Below are positions 25,243-34,617 of a DNA stretch of 64,000 nucleotides, in pieces; position 1 is the stretch's first letter; each line of letters begins with the position of its first letter. The notes under the pieces were generated by a model. That model saw only the letters and a program-made list of their open reading frames with translations, had not been told where the DNA came from and ran no database searches. The position numbers and the translations under genes were made by a program. Source of the stretch: Aquipseudomonas alcaligenes MRY13-0052 (GTDB lineage Bacteria > Pseudomonadota > Gammaproteobacteria > Pseudomonadales > Pseudomonadaceae); assembly GCA_000474255.1 (NCBI GenBank), contig BATO01000005.1:1-64000 (forward strand), in the 5' to 3' direction.

Positions 25243-26337
25243 ATGTTCCGCCGCCAGGTACTCGCCCTCGGCAGCCTGCTGCTCGGCGCCGTGACGCTCG
25301 GCGGCTGGACCCTGAGCCGCAAAGGCCGCGACCCGCTGCTGCTCTCCGCCCGTGACGATGCCGACGGCGGCCACTACGCCGTCGGCTACCGCCTCGACGG
25401 CACCCAGGTGTTCGCCACCCGCGTGGCCCAGCGCTGCCACGACATCGTCGAGCACCCCAGCGAAGCGGTGGCCCTGTTCGTCGCCCGCCGCCCGGGCACC
25501 GAGAGCTACCTGATCGACCTCACCGACGGCAGCCTGCTGCAGACGGTGAAGTCCCTGCCCAACCGCCACTTCTACGGGCACGGCGTGTTCCACAGGAGCG
25601 GCGAGTGGCTCTACACCACCGACAACGACACCAGCGACCCGGGCCGCGGCCTGCTCGGCGTCTATGCCTACGCCGACCGCCGGCTGGTCCACCAGGGCGA
25701 GCTGTCCACCCACGGCCTGGGCCCGCACCAGGTGTCCTGGATGCCCGACGGCGAGACCTTCGTGGTCGCCAACGGCGGCATCCGCACCGAGGCCGAGAGC
25801 CGCGTGGAAATGAACCTCCACGCCATGGAGCCGAGCCTGGTGCTGATGCGCCGCGACGGCAGCCTGATCTCCCGCGAGACCCTGCCCCAGCAGATGAACA
25901 GCGTGCGCCACCTGGCCATCGCCGCCGACGGCACCCTAGTCGCCGGCCAGCAGTACATGGGCGACGCCAGCGACCACGCCGATCTGCTGGCGATCAAGCG
26001 CCCGGGCCAACCCTTCCAGCCCTTCCCCCTGGCGGACGAGCAGCGTCTGTCGATGGCCCAGTACACCGCCAGCGTCGCCATCCACGACGAGCTGCGCCTG
26101 GTGGCCCTGACCGCCCCGCGCGGCAATCGCTTCTTCATCTGGGACCTGGACAGCGGCGCCGTGCGCCTGGACGCGCCCCTGCCCGACTGCGCCGGCGTCG
26201 GCGCGGTGAAGGACGGCTTCGTGGTCACCTCCGGCCAAGGCCGCTGCCGCCTCTACGACTGCCGCAAGGCCGAGATCGCCGCCGCTCCACTGCAACTCCC
26301 CGCCGGACTCTGGGACAACCACCTGCACCTGGCCTGA
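25243..26337 (+). CDS. DUF1513 periplasmic beta-propeller protein
   Basis: A 364-residue protein. The N-terminus MFRRQVLALGSLLLG has a twin arginine followed by a hydrophobic core and could be a Tat signal. The rest is repetitive beta-strand sequence ('GEWLYTTDND', 'PHQVSWMPDGETFVVANGG', 'LVALTAPRGNRFFIWDLDSG') typical of the DUF1513 seven-bladed propeller. It starts 1 bp after the stop of the second imelysin. In many proteobacteria DUF1513 genes travel with imelysin and di-heme genes, as here. The role is inferred to be periplasmic and iron-related; the exact function is unknown. Confidence 0.85.
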   Translation: MFRRQVLALGSLLLGAVTLGGWTLSRKGRDPLLLSARDDADGGHYAVGYRLDGTQVFATRVAQRCHDIVEHPSEAVALFVARRPGTESYLIDLTDGSLLQTVKSLPNRHFYGHGVFHRSGEWLYTTDNDTSDPGRGLLGVYAYADRRLVHQGELSTHGLGPHQVSWMPDGETFVVANGGIRTEAESRVEMNLHAMEPSLVLMRRDGSLISRETLPQQMNSVRHLAIAADGTLVAGQQYMGDASDHADLLAIKRPGQPFQPFPLADEQRLSMAQYTASVAIHDELRLVALTAPRGNRFFIWDLDSGAVRLDAPLPDCAGVGAVKDGFVVTSGQGRCRLYDCRKAEIAAAPLQLPAGLWDNHLHLA

Positions 26338-26436
26338 CCCCTGCATTTCGTCGCCGCGGCCTAAACGAATGGTCGCGGCGGCCGACCTATACTCCATCTG
26401 CAACCCATCCCTCCCACGTCCCCGAGGCGTAATCCC

Positions 26437-28068
26437 ATGTCCCTGCAAACTTCCCTGCGAGGCCAGCTACTCGCGTTGTTGGGCGGCAGCCTGCTGCTGA
26501 TCCTGGTCATAGCCTTGACCTGCTTCAACTTTCTATCTGGAGGGATCCAGTCCTACCGCAACCTGGTAGGCGGAACGCTGGAGGCGTCGAGCCTCGTCGA
26601 CAGCGCCAACGTCGAATTCAAGGGCCAGGTGCAGGAATGGAAGAACGTCCTCCTGCGCGGCAAGGATTCGGCTGCCCTGTCCAAGTACTGGGGCCAGTTC
26701 GAGGACCAGGAGCGCAAGGTGCAGGACATCCTCGGCAAGCTGGTCAGCGAGGCCCGCGAGCAGGGCGACTCCAGCCTGCAGAGCCAGGTGGAGCGCCTGC
26801 GCAATGAGCACCAGAGCCTGGGCGCTGCCTACCGCAAGGGCCGCGAAGCCTTCCTCGCCGCCGGCGCCGACCCGAGTGCAGGCGACAAGGCCGTGCAGGG
26901 CATCGACCGCGCCACCAGCGAGCAGATGACTGCCCTGGTCACCCAGCTGCATGACCGCGGCACCCAGCAGTCCGCCGAAATCAGTGCCAGCGCCGCCAGC
27001 ACCGTGACCACCGGCCTGGTGGTGATGCTGGTGTCCAGCGTGCTGATCGGCCTGCTGGCGATCTGGCTGATCAACCGCCGCCTGATCGACCCGATCCGCA
27101 ACCTGATCGACCACATCGCCCGCCTCAGCCAGGGCAACTTCGGCGAGCGCGTCGACACCAGCCGCCGCGATGAGCTGGGGCGCCTGGCCAATTCGGCCAA
27201 CGTTCTCCGCGACTTCCTCGCCGACACCTTCAACCGCCTGAAGCACAGCACCGCCGAACTGGACAGCGCCAGCGGCGAGCTCAACGCCATCGCCACGCTG
27301 ATGGCAGGCGGCACCCGCGAGCAGTTCTCGCGCACCGACCAGGTGGCCACGGCGATGCACGAGATGTCCGCCACCGCCCAGGAAGTGGCGCGCCACGCCG
27401 CCGACGCCGCCCGCGCCGCCGACGATGCCGACAGTTCCGCCCAGCAGGGCGAGCGGGTGATGCAGGCGACCATCCAGAGCATCACCGGCATGCGCGGCGA
27501 GATCGACTCCACGGCCGACGTGATCCGCCGCCTGGAGAACGACAGCGGCCGCATCAGCAAGGTGCTGGAAGTGATCCGTGGCATCGCCGAGCAGACCAAC
27601 CTGCTGGCGCTCAACGCCGCCATCGAAGCGGCCCGCGCCGGCGAGCAGGGCCGTGGTTTCGCCGTGGTCGCCGACGAGGTACGTACCCTCGCCCAGCGCA
27701 CCGCCGAATCCACCGCCGAGATCCACCAGATCATCGACACGGTGCAGACCGGCGCGGTGAACGCGGTGCGCGCCATCGAGAACGGCCAGAACCGCAGCGA
27801 GCAGAGCGTCACCCAGGTCACCGAGGCCGGCGCCATGCTGCAGCGCATCACCGGTGCGGTGGAAGCCATCCGCGACATGAACCGGCAGATCGCCACGGCG
27901 GCCGAGGAGCAGACCTCGGTGGCCGAGGACATCTCGCGCAACCTCACCGAAATCACCGCCATCGCCGTCACCAACAACGAAAATGTGCAACGCACCGAGG
28001 CGGCCAGTACCCGCCTGCACGAGCTCTCCGGCGAGCTCAACGGGGTCACCCGCCGCTTCAGCGCCTGA
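26437..28068 (+). CDS. Methyl-accepting chemotaxis protein
   Basis: A 543-residue inner-membrane receptor. Two membrane helices (about 10-32 and 190-212) frame a roughly 155-residue periplasmic helical-bundle ligand domain. A HAMP domain follows ('[25 protein letters not shown]'), then a long cytoplasmic coiled coil with the conserved signalling hairpin '[38 protein letters not shown]' split across residues about 378-414. There is no CheR-binding pentapeptide at the C-terminus. The ligand is unknown. It lies 99 bp after the imelysin operon, possibly separately transcribed. Confidence 0.93.
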   Translation: MSLQTSLRGQLLALLGGSLLLILVIALTCFNFLSGGIQSYRNLVGGTLEASSLVDSANVEFKGQVQEWKNVLLRGKDSAALSKYWGQFEDQERKVQDILGKLVSEAREQGDSSLQSQVERLRNEHQSLGAAYRKGREAFLAAGADPSAGDKAVQGIDRATSEQMTALVTQLHDRGTQQSAEISASAASTVTTGLVVMLVSSVLIGLLAIWLINRRLIDPIRNLIDHIARLSQGNFGERVDTSRRDELGRLANSANVLRDFLADTFNRLKHSTAELDSASGELNAIATLMAGGTREQFSRTDQVATAMHEMSATAQEVARHAADAARAADDADSSAQQGERVMQATIQSITGMRGEIDSTADVIRRLENDSGRISKVLEVIRGIAEQTNLLALNAAIEAARAGEQGRGFAVVADEVRTLAQRTAESTAEIHQIIDTVQTGAVNAVRAIENGQNRSEQSVTQVTEAGAMLQRITGAVEAIRDMNRQIATAAEEQTSVAEDISRNLTEITAIAVTNNENVQRTEAASTRLHELSGELNGVTRRFSA

Positions 28069-28410
28069 CGCGTTTCCCGGCACAGGGATGTGCCTTGCCC
28101 CGCCCCGGCCGGTAGCACCTGCCGCGCCAGCGCCCTGACCGGGTTGCACCCTGCGCCCACCGCCCAGCCGCCCCTGGCGTCCAGCGTGCTTTTCCACAGC
28201 AAACCGCACGGGCCCCCGGCGGCCGTTTCCAGCTGGCTGAAATGAGGCGATCCGTGGCGATCTCCGGCGATCTGCAAGCGCCCAAATGGGCATCGTGCCA
28301 GCATGTAAACTTTTGCAATTCCGCGCCTTTGACTTGCCCCCGCCAGTGGTACTAAGGTGCACCCCTCGCCTATTCCCAGGCCTCAATCTGCCTTGCCAAG
28401 GAACCGGAAT
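28069..28410. other. Intergenic region with the probable promoter of the RND pump
   Basis: A 342-bp gap without a gene. A small hairpin, GGCACA/TGTGCC (28079-28094), follows the chemoreceptor stop but lacks a T run. A -35 TTGACT at 28329-28334 is followed by TACTAA (28350) or TAAGGT (28353) as -10, 15 or 18 bp away, about 50 bp before the pump's first ATG. No divergent regulator gene is present. Confidence 0.5.
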
Positions 28411-29565
28411 ATGTTGCTCCGCCGCATGCTCATCATGCTCGGCGTGGTCATCCTCGTGGTGGCTGCGCTCGCCGCTTATAAAGTCTTCTCCATCAAACAG
28501 CAGATCGCCATGTTCACGGCGCCGAAACCGGCCATCAGCGTCTCGGCGGCCAAGGCCGTGGAGCAACCCTGGCAGGAACGCCTTCCGGCCATCGGCTCGC
28601 TCAAGGCCTTCCAGGGCGTCGACCTGACCGTAGAAGTCGGTGGCACCGTGCAGGACGTGCTGTTCCTCTCCGGCGAGAAGGTCACCCTGGGCCAGCCGCT
28701 GATCCAGATGGACAGCGACGTGGAGAAGGCCAGCCTGGCCACCGCCGAGGCGACCCTGGCCCTGGCCCGCGTGGAGTTCGAGCGCGGCCGCAGCCTGGTG
28801 AACCGGCAGAACATCTCCAAGAGCGAGTTCGACCGCCTGTCCTCGGAGCTGCAGAAATCCACCGCCAGCGTTGCCCAACTGAAGGCCATGCTGGCGAAGA
28901 AGCGCATCGTCGCGCCCTTCTCCGGCACCATCGGCATCCGCCAGGTGGACGTGGGTGACTTTCTCTCCTCCGGCACCACCATCGCCACCCTGCAGGATCT
29001 CGGCACCCTGTTCGTCGACTTCTACCTGCCCGAGCAAGCGGTGCCCAAGCTCGCCATCGACCAGCGCGTGCGCATCAACGTGGCCGCCTACCCGGGCGAG
29101 TTCTTCGAAGGCACGGTCGCGGCGATCAACCCCAAGGTCGAGGACAGCACCCGCAACCTGCAGGTCCGCGCCATGCTGCAGAACCCCGACAACAAGCTGC
29201 TGCCGGGCATGTTCGCCAACCTCGAAGTGCTGCTGCCGGGCGACACCGCGCGCATCGTCGTGCCGGAAACCGCCATCACCTACACCCTCTACGGCAACTC
29301 GGTCTACGTGATCGACGCCAAGAAGGGCGAGGACGGCCAGGTGCAGAAGGACGACAAGGGCGAGCCGATGCTGGTGGTCGAGCGCCGCTTCGTCGAGACC
29401 GGAGCGCGCCGCGACGGCAAGGTCGTGGTGCTCAAGGGTCTCAAGCCCGAGGAGCAGGTGGTGACCGCCGGCCAGCTGAAGCTGGACAACGGTTCCCATG
29501 TCGCCATCGCCGATGACCAGGCCCTGCAGCCGCAAACGGACAAACAAGCCAGCGCCGGGCAATAA
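28411..29565 (+). CDS. mexV: RND efflux periplasmic adaptor, MexV-like
   Basis: A 384-residue membrane-fusion protein. The start at 28411 has AAGGAA upstream and opens with a hydrophobic anchor (about 5-27). There follow a first lipoyl half with 'GSLKAFQGVDLTVEVGGTVQDVLF', an alpha-hairpin ('ATAEATLALARVEFERGRSLVNRQNISKSEFDRL'), a second lipoyl half ('IVAPFSGTIGIRQVDVGDFL'), and beta-barrel and membrane-proximal domains. It is 24 bp before the RND pump gene. The MexV name rests on operon structure and the PA4374-PA4375 synteny I remember. An outer-membrane channel is not encoded here; MexVW is known to borrow OprM. Confidence 0.82.
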   Translation: MLLRRMLIMLGVVILVVAALAAYKVFSIKQQIAMFTAPKPAISVSAAKAVEQPWQERLPAIGSLKAFQGVDLTVEVGGTVQDVLFLSGEKVTLGQPLIQMDSDVEKASLATAEATLALARVEFERGRSLVNRQNISKSEFDRLSSELQKSTASVAQLKAMLAKKRIVAPFSGTIGIRQVDVGDFLSSGTTIATLQDLGTLFVDFYLPEQAVPKLAIDQRVRINVAAYPGEFFEGTVAAINPKVEDSTRNLQVRAMLQNPDNKLLPGMFANLEVLLPGDTARIVVPETAITYTLYGNSVYVIDAKKGEDGQVQKDDKGEPMLVVERRFVETGARRDGKVVVLKGLKPEEQVVTAGQLKLDNGSHVAIADDQALQPQTDKQASAGQ

Positions 29566-29589
29566 GGCCCGACGCCAAGGAATACCGAT

Positions 29590-32500
29590 ATGGCTTTTAC
29601 AGATCCCTTCATCCGTCGCCCGGTACTGGCGACCGTGGTCAGCCTGCTGATCGTGCTGCTGGGCTTCCAGGCCTTCAGCAAGCTGGTGATCCGCCAGTAC
29701 CCGCAGATGGAAAACGCCCTGATCACGGTGACCACCGCCTACCCCGGTGCCAACGCCGAGACCATCCAGGGCTACATCACCCAGCCCCTGCAGCAGAGCC
29801 TGGCCAGTGCCGAAGGCATCGACTACATGACGTCGTCGAGCCAGCAGAACCTGTCGATCATCTCGATCTACGCGCGCATCGGCTCGAACTCCGATCGTCT
29901 CTTCACCGAACTGCTGGCCAAGGCCAACGAGGTGAAGAACCAGCTGCCGCAGGATGCCGAGGACCCGGTGCTGTCCAAGGAAGCGGCCGACGCTTCGGCG
30001 CTGATGTACATCAGCTTCTACAGCGACGAGCTGTCCAACCCGCAGATCACCGACTACCTGTCGCGGGTGATCCAGCCCAAGCTGGCCACCCTGCCGGGCA
30101 TGGCGGAAGCGGAAATCCTCGGCAACCAGGTCTTCGCCATGCGCCTGTGGCTGGACCCGGTGCGGATGGCCGCCTATGGCGTCACCGCCGGCGACGTCAG
30201 CGATGCCGTGCGCAAGTACAACTTCCTCTCGGCCGCCGGCCAGGTGAAGGGCGAGTACGTGGTGACCAGCATCAACGCCACCACCGACCTCAAGTCCCCC
30301 GAAGCCTTCGCCGCCATCCCGGTGAAGACCCAGGGCGACAGCCGCGTGCTGGTGCGTGATATCGCCCGGGTCGAGATGGGCGCCGAGAACTACGACTCCA
30401 TCAGCTCCTTCGATGGCATCCCCTCGGTCTATATCGGCATCAAGGGCACCCCCAGCGCCAACCCGCTGGATGTGATCAAGCACGTGCGCGAGATCATGCC
30501 GGAGCTGGAATCCCAGCTGCCGCCGAACCTCAAGGTCTCCATCGCCTACGACGCCACGCGCTTCATCCAGGCGTCCATCGACGAGGTGGTGAAGACCCTG
30601 GGCGAGGCGGTGCTGATCGTCATCGTGGTCGTGTTCCTGTTCCTCGGCGCCTTCCGCTCGGTGCTGATCCCGGTGATCACCATCCCGCTGTCGATGATCG
30701 GCGTGCTGTTCTTCATGCAGCTGATGGGCTATTCGATCAACCTGCTGACGCTGCTGGCGATGGTGCTCGCCATCGGCCTGGTGGTGGACGACGCCATCGT
30801 GGTGGTGGAGAACATCCACCGGCATATCGAGGAGGGCAAGACCCCCTTCGATGCCGCCATCGAGGGCGCCCGCGAGATCGCCGTGCCGGTCATTTCCATG
30901 ACCATCACCCTGGCGGCGGTGTACGCCCCCATCGGCTTCCTCGACGGCCTCACCGGTGCGCTGTTCCGCGAGTTCGCCCTGACCCTGGCGGGTGCGGTGA
31001 TCATCTCCGGCGTGGTCGCCCTGACCCTGTCGCCGATGATGTGCTCCAAGCTGCTGCGCCACGAGGAGAACCCGAGCGGCCTGGCCCACAAGCTGGACAT
31101 GATCTTCGAGCGCCTCAAGCGTCGCTACCAGAGCGCCCTGCACGGCACCCTCAACACCCGCCCGGTGGTGGTGGTGTTCGCGGTCATCGTCATGGCGCTG
31201 ATCCCGATCCTGCTGATGATGACCAAGAGCGAACTGGCCCCCGACGAGGACCAGGGCATCGTGTTCCTCATGGCCAAGGCACCGCAGCCGACCAACCTGA
31301 ACTACCTGAACGCCTACACCGACGAGTTCGTGGACATCTTCAAGTCCTTCCCCGAGTACTACTCGTCGTTCCAGATCAACGGCTTCGACGGTGTGCAAGC
31401 GGGTATCGGCGGCTTCCTGCTCAAGCCCTGGGATGAGCGCGAACGCACCCAGATGGAGCTGCTGCACGAGGTCCAGGGCAAGCTGGACCGCATCCCGGGC
31501 CTGCAGATCTTCGGCTTCAACCTGCCGTCGCTGCCGGGCACCGGTGAAGGCCTGCCCTTCCAGTTCGTGATCAACACCCCCAACGACTACGAGTCGCTGC
31601 TGCAGGTGACCGAGCGCATCAAGCAGCGCGCGGAAGCCTCGGGCAAGTTCGCCTTCCTCAACGTCGACCTGGCCTTCGACAAACCGGAGGTGGTGGTGGA
31701 TATCGACCGGGAGAAGGCCGCGCAGATGGGCGTCTCCATGGAGGACCTCGGCTCCACCCTCGCGCTGCTGCTGGGTGAAGGCGAGATCAACCGCTTCACC
31801 ATCGACGGTCGCAGCTACAAGGTGATCGCCCAGGTGGAGCGCGCCTACCGCGACAACCCGGACTGGCTGAACAACTACTACGTGAAGAGTGAAAGCGGCG
31901 CCATGGTGCCCCTGTCCACGCTGATCTCGGTCCACGACACCGCGCGGCCGACCAAGCTCAAGCAGTTCCAGCAGCTGAACTCGGCGATCATCGAGGGCTT
32001 CCCGGTGGTGAGCATGGGTGATGCGGTGGAGACGGTGACACAGATCGCCCGTGAGGAAGCCCCGCGCGGCTTCGCCTTCGACTACGCCGGCGCCTCGCGC
32101 CAGTACGTGCAGGAAGGCAGTGCGCTCTACGTGACCTTCGGCCTGGCCCTGGCGATCATCTTCCTGGTGCTGGCCGCGCAGTTCGAGAGCTTCCGCGACC
32201 CGCTGGTGATCCTGGTGACGGTGCCGCTGTCGATCTGCGGCGCGCTGATCCCGCTGTTCCTGGGCATCTCCAGCATGAACATCTACACCCAGGTGGGCCT
32301 GGTGACGCTGATCGGCCTGATCAGCAAGCACGGCATCCTGATCGTGGAGTTCGCCAACCAGCTGCGCCGCGACAAGGGCCTGAGCGCCAGGGAGGCCGTG
32401 GAAGAAGCCGCGTCCATCCGCCTGCGCCCGGTGCTGATGACCACCGCGGCGATGGTGTTCGGCATGGTGCCGCTGATTCTCGCCAGCGGCGCGGGCGCGG

Positions 32501-32655
32501 TGAGCCGCTTCGACATCGGCATGGTGATCGCCACCGGCATGTCCATCGGCACGCTGTTCACCCTGTTCGTGCTGCCCTGCGTCTATACCCTGCTGGCCAA
32601 GCCGGACCCACGGCCCGCCACCCAGCCGGAGGCAGAGCCCGCCACCAGCCATTGA
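29590..32655 (+). CDS. mexW: RND multidrug efflux pump, MexW-like
   Basis: A 1021-residue inner-membrane transporter with the RND layout of twelve helices and two large periplasmic loops. Conserved pieces are 'FIRRPVLATVVSLLIVLLGF' at the start, the proton-relay Asp pair in 'GLVVDDAIVVVENIHRH', and 'GLISKHGILIVEFANQLR' in helix 10. The length fits the HAE1 family (MexW about 1018). It exports drugs by proton antiport with the adaptor MexV and an outer-membrane channel. It ends at a bidirectional terminator shared with inaA. Confidence 0.88.
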   Translation: MAFTDPFIRRPVLATVVSLLIVLLGFQAFSKLVIRQYPQMENALITVTTAYPGANAETIQGYITQPLQQSLASAEGIDYMTSSSQQNLSIISIYARIGSNSDRLFTELLAKANEVKNQLPQDAEDPVLSKEAADASALMYISFYSDELSNPQITDYLSRVIQPKLATLPGMAEAEILGNQVFAMRLWLDPVRMAAYGVTAGDVSDAVRKYNFLSAAGQVKGEYVVTSINATTDLKSPEAFAAIPVKTQGDSRVLVRDIARVEMGAENYDSISSFDGIPSVYIGIKGTPSANPLDVIKHVREIMPELESQLPPNLKVSIAYDATRFIQASIDEVVKTLGEAVLIVIVVVFLFLGAFRSVLIPVITIPLSMIGVLFFMQLMGYSINLLTLLAMVLAIGLVVDDAIVVVENIHRHIEEGKTPFDAAIEGAREIAVPVISMTITLAAVYAPIGFLDGLTGALFREFALTLAGAVIISGVVALTLSPMMCSKLLRHEENPSGLAHKLDMIFERLKRRYQSALHGTLNTRPVVVVFAVIVMALIPILLMMTKSELAPDEDQGIVFLMAKAPQPTNLNYLNAYTDEFVDIFKSFPEYYSSFQINGFDGVQAGIGGFLLKPWDERERTQMELLHEVQGKLDRIPGLQIFGFNLPSLPGTGEGLPFQFVINTPNDYESLLQVTERIKQRAEASGKFAFLNVDLAFDKPEVVVDIDREKAAQMGVSMEDLGSTLALLLGEGEINRFTIDGRSYKVIAQVERAYRDNPDWLNNYYVKSESGAMVPLSTLISVHDTARPTKLKQFQQLNSAIIEGFPVVSMGDAVETVTQIAREEAPRGFAFDYAGASRQYVQEGSALYVTFGLALAIIFLVLAAQFESFRDPLVILVTVPLSICGALIPLFLGISSMNIYTQVGLVTLIGLISKHGILIVEFANQLRRDKGLSAREAVEEAASIRLRPVLMTTAAMVFGMVPLILASGAGAVSRFDIGMVIATGMSIGTLFTLFVLPCVYTLLAKPDPRPATQPEAEPATSH

Positions 32656-32671
32656 GCCACGCTGAACGAAG

Positions 32672-32698
32672 AAGGCCCCGCAGATGCGGGGCCTTTTT
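32672..32698. terminator. Bidirectional terminator between mexW and inaA
   Basis: Stem AAGGCCCCGCA/TGCGGGGCCTT with a 2-nt loop and T run on the plus strand, A run upstream for the minus strand; it lies between convergent genes. Confidence 0.88.
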
Positions 32699-32711
32699 CA
32701 TTCAAGGGCCG

Positions 32712-33431
32712 TCAAAGGCGGTGCAACGCCTCCACGCGGCCGCCGAAGGCGAGCTCGTAGGCGGCCAGCAGGCAGGCCCAGTCATCCTCGCGAATGGCCG
32801 AATGACGCTTGATCTGGCCGACGTCGTTGAAGGCCGCCCGGGCGTGGGCGAAGCGACGGCGGCTCTTCTCCAGGTCGAGCAGGGCGATCTCCACCGATGC
32901 AGGGTCGCTGCCTTCCCCGAGGCGGATGAACACATGCTTGGGATAGAGGCAGCCATGCTGCCAGCCACCCCGGTGCAGCCGCGCCAGCACCTCGGCCACC
33001 TGCCCGAGTACTCGCTCGCGCTCCGCCAGGGTCTCGGGCCGCCCTTCCACCGAGGCGTACCAGCGCTCGAAGTCGATGAAGCCGTCCAGCGCCTCGGTGA
33101 CCAGCAGTGCTTGCCAGCCGGCCTCGCCGCCACGCCGGGCGCCACAGAAGACCAGCCGTGGCACCCTCACACCGAGGCGCTCGAACGCGCGGATGGCGTC
33201 CCGTTCACGGAGCACCGTCGGGCGCCCGAAGGGGTGCAGCAGGCTGCGATACAGGTGGCCGCACTGGCGCTTGCTATACAGCACGGCGCCGTCCTCGCGG
33301 CGCACCCGCTCCACCCCGCTTTCGCCACCCCGCCTCAGGTTCGGTGCCTCGACCCACTCGCCACGCCAGTCCCAGAAATGGTCGAACTGGTGGTTCGTGT
33401 CACTCGTCAATGCCATCACACCTGCCGTCAT
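32712..33431 (-). CDS. inaA: InaA/lipopolysaccharide-kinase-like protein
   Basis: A 239-residue cytoplasmic protein of the protein-kinase-like fold used by LPS core kinases (WaaP/KdkA/InaA). The pieces visible are 'LYSKRQCGHLYRSL' (Lys at the ATP site), 'LLVTEALDGFIDFERW', 'LHRGGWQHGCLYPKHVFIR' (catalytic loop, HG...K instead of HxD), and 'ALLDLEKSRRR' (DFG position, DLE). AGGAG precedes the ATG at 33431. inaA is a known member of the ColR regulon in pseudomonads, and colRS lies just upstream. It probably modifies LPS core. It is preceded by a duplicated leader-like element. Confidence 0.85.
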   Translation of the reverse strand: MTAGVMALTSDTNHQFDHFWDWRGEWVEAPNLRRGGESGVERVRREDGAVLYSKRQCGHLYRSLLHPFGRPTVLRERDAIRAFERLGVRVPRLVFCGARRGGEAGWQALLVTEALDGFIDFERWYASVEGRPETLAERERVLGQVAEVLARLHRGGWQHGCLYPKHVFIRLGEGSDPASVEIALLDLEKSRRRFAHARAAFNDVGQIKRHSAIREDDWACLLAAYELAFGGRVEALHRL

Positions 33432-33529
33432 CGGTCGCTCCTTCGTTATCGCCTGGTAGGTTCCGCCATCTCGTAGAGACCGAGACCGTCCAAACGGACG
33501 AATGACTCCCACCCTTTTTTGTGTCGCCT

Positions 33530-33686
33530 GCGGTAACAGGAAGGTGCGCCAGGTAACCCCGTGCACAACGGCAAGCCCGGGCACGCGCGCCCCAAAAGGG
33601 GCCGCCAAACCTCTATCCCGGGAGTTGCACCGAAATACCCTCTGTAATCGCCGGCTCGTGCCGGGCGAAACTGCAAGGACCGTACC
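33530..33686 (-). repeat. Leader-like element, copy 1 (upstream of inaA)
   Basis: It shares ordered blocks with copy 2 at 34370-34546. On the plus strand: GGTAACAG (33532), AGGTAACCC (33551), ATCGCCGG (33647), ACTGCAAGGACCGTACC (33670). Read on the minus strand it lies about 100 nt before the inaA start codon, so it may be a 5' leader, an sRNA or an operator region. No credible reading frame crosses it. Together with the flanks it fills the 410-bp gap 33432-33841. Confidence 0.6.
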
Positions 33687-33798
33687 GCTGAAGGCCGTTG
33701 CAGGAAGGAAACTGAAGCGGAGCGAGGCTCATCCGGCTTCCCTGTTGCGTGGAAGAACCGGGAGGAAAGAGCAGCGAAAGCGGATCGCCAGCCAATAA

Positions 33799-33822
33799 AA
33801 AGCCCCGCGTGCGCGGGGCTTT
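33799..33822 (-). terminator. Terminator of the small secreted protein gene
   Basis: Stem AAAGCCCCGCG (33799-33809)/CGCGGGGCTTT (33812-33822) with a 2-nt loop. On the minus strand it ends in a T run, 20 bp after the stop of the gene at 33842. Confidence 0.85.
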
Positions 33823-33841
33823 GACGTCTACGAGCAGCTTC

Positions 33842-34066
33842 TCAGCCTTGCGGCCCCATGCCCTGGGACAGGCCGAACATCAACAGCAGCAACTGCTTGT
33901 CCGGCATGACATCGGCCTTGTGGCGGGCGTTAGGCGGCAGGGGACAGTAGCCCAGGCCATTGACGCTGATGACCGACGGCGATGGCTCATGCCAGGCCGC
34001 CGCGGCGATGGAAGCGACGCCCAGAGCTCCGACGAGGAACAAAGCTCGCGTTATTTCTAACTTCAT
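33842..34066 (-). CDS. Small secreted protein of unknown function
   Basis: A 74-residue protein with a clear signal peptide (about residues 1-23, 'LFLVGALGVASIAAAAW'), leaving a mature part of about 50 residues with one Cys ('YCPLPPNARHKAD') and a hydrophobic C-terminus (KQLLLLMFGLSQGMG). A terminator follows directly. It lies between inaA and colS, where P. aeruginosa and P. putida have warA, and downstream of a ColR box, so membership of the ColR regulon is possible. I do not recognise the family. Confidence 0.7.
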   Translation of the reverse strand: MKLEITRALFLVGALGVASIAAAAWHEPSPSVISVNGLGYCPLPPNARHKADVMPDKQLLLLMFGLSQGMGPQG

Positions 34067-34369
34067 GATCGCAACCCCTTGATAGCGCTGCCAAACGCTG
34101 TGTCTTCACACTAGTTCAATAGTTCACAGTCCGCTTTTTCGAAGTGACGAATGGCATACCTGCGGTAATTCCCACCCGTCGCGGCTCTTGTCCTTAAGCA
34201 GCAGCGCACCTCTCAACCACCTGTTCGCCCTCGTGTGCGGCATCGCCGGCTTTCACAACCGTCAGTTGGCAGACGGGCGAGGCTAGCAGCGATTTATTGC
34301 AAATAAGTGTCATTTCATCGCTGGCGCCGACATTCCCGCCCAGCGGTCAGCGCCCTGCGCCTGCCCCTT

Positions 34370-34546
34370 GAGGTAACAGAACAGGCACGAGGTAACCCTT
34401 ATGCCCACTCGTGGGGCCCGGATAGGACCACGGATAGGTCGCCAGGTTTCATGACATCCCCGGTGCAGACGCCTGCGTGCCCTCCCCCCGGACATCGCCG
34501 GTGCTACCCCGGTGCAATGGGAGCCGAACACTGCAAGGTCCGTACC
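34370..34546 (-). repeat. Leader-like element, copy 2 (between ColR box and small gene)
   Basis: Collinear with copy 1: GGTAACAG (34372), AGGTAACCC (34390), ATCGCCGG (34494), ACTGCAAGGTCCGTACC (34530). It begins about 70 nt downstream of the ColR box at 34618-34633 in the minus direction and ends about 300 nt before the small secreted protein gene. The 563-bp gap 34067-34629 holds no credible protein; short frames crossing it lack start signals and normal codon use. Confidence 0.6.
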
Positions 34547-34617
34547 TTCGCCGCGCCTCACGACTGCACAGGGCCACCAGCTTCTGCCGGCAGGCGTCAT
34601 GCTGCCGTGATGCCGAT

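Noticed and set aside
26533-32652. A 2039-codon open frame on the minus strand across the chemoreceptor and RND pump genes
   Set aside because: It is the antisense shadow of high-GC genes with strongly biased third positions; the protein is a monotonous run of Gly, His, Gln and Asp with no domain, while the plus-strand genes are full families.
33506-33521. Third ColR box (CCCACCCTTTTTTGTG) upstream of inaA
   Set aside because: It fits the variable part but has GTG in place of the invariant CAC end and points away from inaA.
33446-33676. A 76-codon minus-strand frame just upstream of inaA as a leader protein
   Set aside because: It overlaps the inaA leader without a ribosome site and shows no family resemblance.
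34310-34600. A 96-codon minus-strand frame as a remnant of warA
   Set aside because: No methyltransferase motif, no Shine-Dalgarno, and Arg/Cys-rich composition unlike its neighbours; the nucleotide similarity to 33530-33686 suggests a non-coding element instead.
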